From contig NZ_SMOD01000013.1 of the NCBI RefSeq assembly GCF_004353905.1, forward strand, positions 124,001 to 188,000: a stretch of DNA of 64,000 bases, in the 5' to 3' direction. Positions 58,866-64,000 of this stretch are shown here, one piece after another. Below the pieces are notes generated by a model. It ran no database searches. It saw only the letters and a list, made by a program, of their open reading frames with translations, and had not been told where the DNA came from. The translations under genes were made by a program, and so were the position numbers. The DNA is from Paraburkholderia guartelaensis (lineage in GTDB: Bacteria > Pseudomonadota > Gammaproteobacteria > Burkholderiales > Burkholderiaceae). Within the stretch, counting starts at the first letter, position 1. Each line of letters opens with the position of its first letter.

Positions 58866-59968
58866 TGGCCGGCTCCTTCGTTGGCCGGATTCGCGGTGGC
58901 CGGGCTTGCGGCAGCGCTTGCCTGGCGCGCGAGTTCAGCCGGTTGGGCAAATGCGGCGGCCTGCATGAAATCCTGACGCGGCGTATCGACGACGGCGCGG
59001 CCATTGCGCTCCTCGAGGATCGTCTGGATCAGGTAACGCGGACGCGCGCGCACCTGCTGGTAGATGCGGCCGATGTACTCGCCAAGCAAACCGAGCGCGA
59101 AGATGATCACGCCGAGCAGGAAGAACGTGATGGCGAAGAGCGTGAACACGCCTTGCACTTCCGCGCCGAGAATGAAGCGGCGAATCAGCAGCAGCAGGAA
59201 GAGGCCTGCCGAGCCGAGCGAGAGGATCACGCCGATGAACGAGAGCCACTGCAGCGGCACGACGGAGAAGCCCGTCACGAGGTCGAAATTCAGGCGAATG
59301 AGGCTGTAGAGCGAGTACTTCGATTCGCCCGCGAAGCGCTCCTCGTGCGCCACTTCCACCTCGACCGGGTTCTGCGAGAACGTGTAGGCGAGCGCCGGAA
59401 TGAAGGTGTTGATTTCGCCGCAGCGGTTGATCGTGTCGATGATGCGGCGGTTGTACGCGCGCAGCATGCAGCCCTGGTCGGTCATCTTGATGCGCGTGAT
59501 GCGCTCGCGCAGACGGTTCATCGCCTGCGAGGCCTTGCGCCGCCAGAGACTGTCCTGGCGCTGCTTGCGGATGGTGCCGACGTAGTCGTAGCCCTCGCGC
59601 ATCTTCTCGACGAGCTTGCCGATTTCCTCGGGCGGATTCTGCAGGTCGGCGTCGAGCGTGATGACGATCTCGCCGCGGGCCTGCTCGAAGCCCGCGAGAA
59701 TCGCCATGTGCTGGCCGTAGTTGCCGTTGAGCAGGATCGCGCGCGTGGTGTCGGGCCGCGCGCGGAACTGCTCCGCGAGCATCGCGGCCGAGCGGTCGCG
59801 GCTGCCGTCGTTGATGAAGATCACTTCGTACGAGGTGCCGAGCTTGTCGAGCGCCGGATACAGGCGCGCGAACAGCGCGGGAAGGCCGGCTTCCTCGTTG
59901 TAGACCGGAATGATGACCGAGACTTCCGGCGTGTCCGGGGTCAAGGTGCCTTGTTCCGTTTGACTCAT
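58862..59968 (-). CDS. arnC: Undecaprenyl-phosphate 4-deoxy-4-formamido-L-arabinose transferase
   Basis: A 368-aa family 2 glycosyltransferase. GT-A motifs: VSVIIPVYNEEAGLPALF, ILLNGNYGQHMAILAGFEQA and the DxD site TLDADLQNPPEEIGK. Two C-terminal helices anchor it in the inner membrane (FIGVILSLGSAGLFLLLLIR, ITFFLLGVIIFALGLLGEYI). The ATG at 59968 is preferred; an upstream TTG would add 16 residues. The C-terminal 50 residues are an Ala/Pro-rich tail absent from E. coli ArnC. Confidence 0.95.
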   Translation of the reverse strand: MSQTEQGTLTPDTPEVSVIIPVYNEEAGLPALFARLYPALDKLGTSYEVIFINDGSRDRSAAMLAEQFRARPDTTRAILLNGNYGQHMAILAGFEQARGEIVITLDADLQNPPEEIGKLVEKMREGYDYVGTIRKQRQDSLWRRKASQAMNRLRERITRIKMTDQGCMLRAYNRRIIDTINRCGEINTFIPALAYTFSQNPVEVEVAHEERFAGESKYSLYSLIRLNFDLVTGFSVVPLQWLSFIGVILSLGSAGLFLLLLIRRFILGAEVQGVFTLFAITFFLLGVIIFALGLLGEYIGRIYQQVRARPRYLIQTILEERNGRAVVDTPRQDFMQAAAFAQPAELARQASAAASPATANPANEGAGQ

Positions 59969-60163
59969 TTGTGCGTCGATTCCGTTATTTGATGCTTCGG
60001 TTTGCTGCGTGCGCAAATCGGCGGCGCGTGCGCTGCGCCGTCCGCCTGCGTTTCCCCTGTGTCGACCAGAGTTGGCGCCTTAGCTTTAGCGCCGACTCCG
60101 GTCCCATGCCCGTCAGGGCGGCTTTAGCCAGGCCCCGACTTCCGTTACCGCCAGTTCTGCAAA
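59969..60163. other. Gap inside the arn operon
   Basis: The 195 bp between arnB and arnC are the longest gap in this part of the operon. I see no gene. A long hairpin-prone stretch (GCGCC-rich, near 60075-60100) may be an internal promoter or processing region. Confidence 0.35.
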
Positions 60164-61327
60164 CTACTTCGCAAACTTCGCGCAAATCTCGTTCACCGCG
60201 CTGCACACGCGCGCCACGTCGGCTTCGGTCATCTGCGTGAAGAGCGGCAGCGTGACCGTGCTTGCGCCGAAGCGCTCCGCGTGCGGGAACATGCCCGCCT
60301 TGAAACCACGCTCGCGGTAGAGCGTGAAGAGGTGGATGGCCGGGTAATGCACGCCCGAGCCGATGCCGCGCTCCTTGAGTTCGCCCATGAAACCGGCGCG
60401 GTCGATGGCGAGCTTGTCGAGCGGCAGCGTGATCTGGAACATGTGCCAGTTGCTGTTGGCGAAATCGGCGAGCGGCAGGCCGACGCCGAGCTTAACCGCC
60501 GCGCCGCCTTCGAAGCCCGCGAAGTAAGCCCGCGCAAGCTCGCGGCGCTGCCGGATGAAGCGCTCGATGTGCTTGAGCTGGCCGAGCCCGACGCGCGCCG
60601 CCACATCCGTGAGATTGTACTTGCCGCCGAGCACGTCGCAGTCCATACCGTCGAAGCCCGTGCGCGTAATGCCCTGGAGGCGGTACTTCTGCGCGAGCAC
60701 GGCTTCGGCTTCGTCGTTGAGGACGAGCGCGCCGCCTTCGATCGACGTGAGGTTCTTGTTGGCGTGGAAGCTGAACGAGACGATATCGCCGATCGCGCCG
60801 ATGCGCTTGCCGTTCCAGGTCGAGCCGAACGCCTGTGCGGCGTCCTCGATTACGCGCAACTTGTGCTGGCGGGCGATCGCGTAGAGCCGGTCCATGTCGA
60901 CGGGCAGGCCCGAGAGAAAGACCGGGATGATGGCTTTGGTCTTCGGCGTGATGGCGGCTTCGAGCTTGTCGAGGTCGATGTTGCGCGTCACAGGGTCGAT
61001 GTCGGCGAACACCGGGGTCGCACCGACTTCGTAGACCACATTGCTGGTCGCGACCCACGAGGCGGGTGTGGTGATGACTTCGTCGCCGGGACCCACGCCG
61101 GCAAGGCGCAAACCGATTTCGAGTGTCGCCGTGCCCGAGTTGAAGGTGCGCACGGGACGGCCGCCGCAGTATTCGGAGAGCGCCGCTTCGAACGCCTGGT
61201 TCTGCGGGCCGGTCGTGATCCAGCCCGAGCGCAGCACGTCGACGACGCCCTGGATGGTTTCCTCGTCGATTTCGGGGCGCACGAACGGCAGGAACGGAAG
61301 GGTCGACTGCGGGGATGACTGGGTCAT
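60164..61327 (-). CDS. arnB: UDP-4-amino-4-deoxy-L-arabinose aminotransferase
   Basis: A 387-aa DegT/DnrJ/EryC1-type PLP enzyme. The PLP lysine is Lys191 in SFSFHANKNLTSIEGGALV. Other motifs are LPFVRPEIDEETIQGVVDVL, NSGTATLEIGLRLAGVGPGD and VIEDAAQAFGSTW. It transaminates UDP-4-keto-arabinose with glutamate. In E. coli arnB leads the operon; here it comes after arnT and the SMR gene. Confidence 0.95.
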   Translation of the reverse strand: MTQSSPQSTLPFLPFVRPEIDEETIQGVVDVLRSGWITTGPQNQAFEAALSEYCGGRPVRTFNSGTATLEIGLRLAGVGPGDEVITTPASWVATSNVVYEVGATPVFADIDPVTRNIDLDKLEAAITPKTKAIIPVFLSGLPVDMDRLYAIARQHKLRVIEDAAQAFGSTWNGKRIGAIGDIVSFSFHANKNLTSIEGGALVLNDEAEAVLAQKYRLQGITRTGFDGMDCDVLGGKYNLTDVAARVGLGQLKHIERFIRQRRELARAYFAGFEGGAAVKLGVGLPLADFANSNWHMFQITLPLDKLAIDRAGFMGELKERGIGSGVHYPAIHLFTLYRERGFKAGMFPHAERFGASTVTLPLFTQMTEADVARVCSAVNEICAKFAK

Positions 61328-61471
61328 GAGTGCCTTGCTCTTTGCTCGTCAGAAAGTGGGGCCGGGCAGCAAGTCTGCCGCGGCGCATCTTACGAAATGC
61401 TTATATGGGCGCAATATGCTGCGCTGCAAGCGGTCCCGCCATGCGCGCCAGGAGCGCGCGCCGCGGCAGCG

Positions 61472-61843
61472 TTAGCTGCGCGCCAGCACGAACACGCCGA
61501 TCAGGATGATGCCGATACCCACGAGCCGCTGCACGCTCAGCACTTCGCCGAACAAATACCACGCCGCGAACGCATTGACCACGTAGCCGAGCGAGAGCAT
61601 CGGGTAGGCGATCGAGACGTCCACGCGCGAGAGCCCGACGATCCACACGACCACGCTGAACACGTAGCAGGTGAGCCCGCCGAGAATCGGCACTTGCGTC
61701 GCGAGCTTCAGGCCAATGGGCAAGATGTTCGCACGGCTGAATTCGAAGTGTCCAACGGCATTGACACCCGCTTTCAGCAACAGTTGCGCACAGGCGTTGA
61801 GGCCGACGCCGGCGAGGATGCAGATCAGGGAAATCGGATTCAT
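61472..61843 (-). CDS. SMR-fold undecaprenyl-Ara4N flippase subunit (ArnE/ArnF-like)
   Basis: A 123-aa four-helix membrane protein. Helix 1 ICILAGVGLNACAQLLLKAG and helices 3-4 (VDVSIAYPMLSLGYVVNAFA, GIGIILIGVFVLARS) match the ArnE/ArnF/EmrE family. ArnE and ArnF are thought to flip undecaprenyl-phosphate-Ara4N across the inner membrane. Only one SMR gene is present in this operon, so it may act as homodimer or pair with a protein from elsewhere. Confidence 0.88.
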   Translation of the reverse strand: MNPISLICILAGVGLNACAQLLLKAGVNAVGHFEFSRANILPIGLKLATQVPILGGLTCYVFSVVVWIVGLSRVDVSIAYPMLSLGYVVNAFAAWYLFGEVLSVQRLVGIGIILIGVFVLARS

Positions 61844-61979
61844 CGGAAAGGGTGGTTCAACGGGTTATCGGATTGTGGCGGGGGCTGGGCCGGCGCCGCC
61901 GCGCGGGCCGGGCCACGCAGGCCGCGTCTGCGCGGCCCGCCCAATTATCGCCCATGCGTCAATCGGGGCCAGGAAGCGT

Positions 61980-63671
61980 TCAGGATTGCGGCTTTTCGAC
62001 GATCACGCGCCGCGCGTCGCGGGCGATCACCTGCATCGGCAGGCCCTGTGCGGCCAGTTCTTCGTAGCGCTGCGCCGGAATCAGCGCGAGCGCGTAGCGG
62101 TCGGACTTCCAGCGCGCCTCCCAGTCGGCAATGGTCGGCACCCATTTTTGCGGCTCCTCGGAGATGCCGAAGGCAAGCTCGTCGGTGACCTCGACCATGG
62201 TCATCGTATGGCGCACGTAGAAGGGCATGGTGTGGTCGAGTACGCCCACCGAGTAGAACGGCGTGTCGGGCGGCAGCTTCGCAATGGCGGCGCGCACCGC
62301 GGGCGCGAGCGGCGCGCCGGAACTCAGGGTGCCGAACACATCGTGGCCCGTGCCCGCAATGGTCGCGAGCAGCAGCCACGCTGTGCCGAGCGCAACCGCT
62401 GGCGCGCGCGCGCCGGTTTCGGGCGTGCGTTTCGCGCGGTTCAGGCGCAGGCCGACCATGGTGACGACGAAGGCCACCGCGGCTGCGGCGAACACCCAGA
62501 CCTGGAACTCCCGGTAGAGCGCGTTCGGATTGCGCGCGTCGCCAAGCCGCGTGAGCACGAACGAGCCCGCCATCAGCACGACGGCCAACAGTGCGTAGCC
62601 CGCGAGGTGCTTCTTCCACTGGGCGCGCGTCATGACCGGCAGATACATGCCGATGATGAGCGCAACGGGCGGCGCGATCGGCAGGACGTAGGAGACGAGC
62701 TTCGAGTGCGAGGCGCTGAAGAACAGGAAGATGAACACCGTCCACACGAGCATCAGCATGACGGGCGAGAAACCGTTGGGCTGGCGCGGCGCGCGCAGCG
62801 CATGGCGCACGCTCTGCACGCTCACCGAAAGCCACGGCAGGAAGCCCACCAGCATGACCGGCACGAAGTAGTAGAACGGGCCGGGGCGGTTCTGCGCGGG
62901 CGTCAGGTAGCGCTGGAACTGCTGGACGATGAAGAAGAAGTTGAAGAACTCGGGATTGCGCTGCTGCACGAGGATGAACCACGGCGAAACGATCGCGAAG
63001 AACACGATCAGGCCGCTCACGAGATAGAGGCGCTTCCAGAGCGCCCAATCGCGCGAAACCGCCGTATAGAGCACGAGCACGGCGCCTGGCAGGATCAGGC
63101 CGACGAGGCCCTTGGAGAGCACCGCCATCGCCATGGCGGCCCAGCACACCCACATCCACAGGCGCGCGTTCGCCTTGGGCAGGTTCGGGCGCTGCGCGAG
63201 CAGCAGCGCGCACAGCGTGAGCTGCATCCAGAACGACAGGCCCATGTCGAGCGTGTTGAAGTGGCCCATCAGGTTCCAGTACGGCGCGCAGGCGAGCACG
63301 ACCGCGGCGAAGAAGCCCGTGGCGGCGTTGAACACACGCGCGCCGGTGAAGCCGATCAGCAGTACGCCCGCGAAGCCGGTGAGCGCCGTGTAGAGGCGCG
63401 CCTGCCACTCGCCGATGCCGAACCACGCGAACGTGAGCGCGTTCATCCAGGTTTGCAGCGGCGGCTTTTCGAAGTACTTGTAGTCGTTGTAGCGCGGCGT
63501 GATCCAGTCGCCGCTCGCGAACATTTCCCGCGCCATTTCGGCGTAGCGGCCTTCGTCGCTCGGCAGCAGGTGGCGCCAGCCGAGCGGCAGGAACCAGATC
63601 ACGGCGAGGGCGAGGATCAGGAGCAGGATCGTGCTGCGGTTGAGCGGTAGCCTCGATGGCGTATCGTTCAT
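61980..63671 (-). CDS. arnT: Lipid A aminoarabinose transferase
   Basis: A 563-aa inner-membrane glycosyltransferase (family 83) with about twelve helices. The periplasmic acidic motif is LLPSDEGRYAEMAREMFASG, followed by WITPRYNDYKYFEKPPLQTW, the two conserved catalytic-site segments of ArnT/PMT. It moves Ara4N from undecaprenyl phosphate to lipid A, giving polymyxin resistance. The start MNDTPSRLPLNRS sits right before the first helix; an upstream frame is not convincing. Confidence 0.95.
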   Translation of the reverse strand: MNDTPSRLPLNRSTILLLILALAVIWFLPLGWRHLLPSDEGRYAEMAREMFASGDWITPRYNDYKYFEKPPLQTWMNALTFAWFGIGEWQARLYTALTGFAGVLLIGFTGARVFNAATGFFAAVVLACAPYWNLMGHFNTLDMGLSFWMQLTLCALLLAQRPNLPKANARLWMWVCWAAMAMAVLSKGLVGLILPGAVLVLYTAVSRDWALWKRLYLVSGLIVFFAIVSPWFILVQQRNPEFFNFFFIVQQFQRYLTPAQNRPGPFYYFVPVMLVGFLPWLSVSVQSVRHALRAPRQPNGFSPVMLMLVWTVFIFLFFSASHSKLVSYVLPIAPPVALIIGMYLPVMTRAQWKKHLAGYALLAVVLMAGSFVLTRLGDARNPNALYREFQVWVFAAAAVAFVVTMVGLRLNRAKRTPETGARAPAVALGTAWLLLATIAGTGHDVFGTLSSGAPLAPAVRAAIAKLPPDTPFYSVGVLDHTMPFYVRHTMTMVEVTDELAFGISEEPQKWVPTIADWEARWKSDRYALALIPAQRYEELAAQGLPMQVIARDARRVIVEKPQS

Positions 63672-63790
63672 GGGTTTCAGCCTGTTCTTGTTGCAGTCGT
63701 TGCGGTCGAGGTGCGAAGCGCGCGCTTCGCACGCGGCGCGCAAGTGTACTACGCCGCTGCGCAGCGACCTGATGGCAAGCTTAAGGCGCC

Positions 63791-64000
63791 TCAGCTTTCG
63801 ATCAGAAGCGCGGCTGCCACGCGGCGGCCTTCGGCCATGAGGATGTTGTAGGTGCGGCAGGCGGCCTTGAAGTCCATCGCCTCGACGCCGATGCGTTTGG
63901 CGGCCAGCGCCGCGGTCAGGCGCGGATGCGGAAAGCGCAGCCGCTCGCCGCTGCCGAACACCACCACTTCGGGATTCAGCGGCAGAAGCAATTCGAAGAG
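63791..64000 (-). CDS. Mth938-like domain protein, partial
   Basis: The 3' end of a gene that runs beyond the right edge; at least 69 codons are visible. The sequence EVVVFGSGERLRFPHPRLTA and GVEAMDFKAACRTYNILMAE is characteristic of the Mth938/DUF498 fold (bacterial relatives of NDUFAF3). Function in bacteria is unclear. It reads in the same direction as arnT, 119 bp upstream, and may or may not share a transcript. Confidence 0.82.
   Translation of the reverse strand, partial: LFELLLPLNPEVVVFGSGERLRFPHPRLTAALAAKRIGVEAMDFKAACRTYNILMAEGRRVAAALLIES

Noticed and set aside
61671..63650. A 659-codon plus-strand open frame opposite arnT
   Set aside because: Arg/His/Glu-rich antisense shadow of arnT; arnT shows clear family motifs.

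Overview
This is a GC-rich chromosomal segment with the gene content of Burkholderia sensu lato (Burkholderia, Paraburkholderia or Caballeronia). The pointers are a complete lipid A aminoarabinose (arn) operon with ArnA split into two genes, an sbp-cysT-cysW-cysA-cysB sulfate cluster, an ssu operon ending in ssuF, the rpsF-priB-rpsR-rplI-dnaB order and many small proteins of Burkholderia type. Taxonomy is inferred from layout and protein sequence only; no rRNA is present.

Layout. 1-4.1 kb: mannose-1-phosphate guanylyltransferase, a FadR-type regulator and a Gfo/Idh/MocA oxidoreductase. 4.2-9.6 kb (minus strand): amino-acid (cystine-like) importer, pyrD, the N-degron transferases bpt and aat, a Nudix hydrolase, initiator tRNA. 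9.8-13.6 kb: small conserved genes, an SMR exporter, a TetR regulator, a 3-hydroxyisobutyryl-CoA hydrolase homologue. 14.0-17.2 kb: sulfonate operon ssuDCBF. 17.3-18.5 kb: a small unknown protein and a DnaJ-like protein. 18.55-21.62 kb: a decayed 3-kb island inserted in the 3' end of tRNA-His. 21.7-31.4 kb: dusA, small genes, an aldo/keto reductase, a COG0701-type permease, a NodI/NodJ-like ABC exporter, a universal stress protein, lexA with two SOS boxes. 31.6-36.8 kb: sulfate importer and CysB. 36.8-43.8 kb: asparaginase, a BON-LysM protein, a candidate structured RNA, the glyoxylate carboligase pathway (gcl-hyi-garR) and a divergent LysR regulator. 43.9-50.7 kb: ECF sigma/anti-sigma pair, S6-PriB-S18-L9, DnaB, DUF47-Pit phosphate transport. 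50.7-55.8 kb: SDR protein, NlpC/P60 lipoprotein, PhoH, peroxiredoxin. 55.9-64 kb: arn operon and the start-truncated end of a Mth938-like gene.

How genes work together. Two sulfur systems (ssuDCBF and sbp-cysTWA) share a near-identical promoter core and lie in one window with cysB, which suggests common sulfur-starvation control. The gcl-hyi-garR operon converts glyoxylate to glycerate and faces its candidate regulator. The arn operon makes and transfers 4-amino-4-deoxy-L-arabinose onto lipid A; its undecaprenyl intermediate is flipped by an SMR protein and used by ArnT.

The most unusual parts are (a) the tRNA-His island with a 34-bp perfect direct repeat, a displaced native terminator, two truncated starts of a phage-type cytosine methyltransferase and an orphan transglutaminase-like protein; (b) a multi-hairpin minus-strand element at 38652-38852 ending in an intrinsic terminator; and (c) several family members lacking usual catalytic or metal-binding residues. 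No CRISPR array, rRNA or intact transposon was seen.
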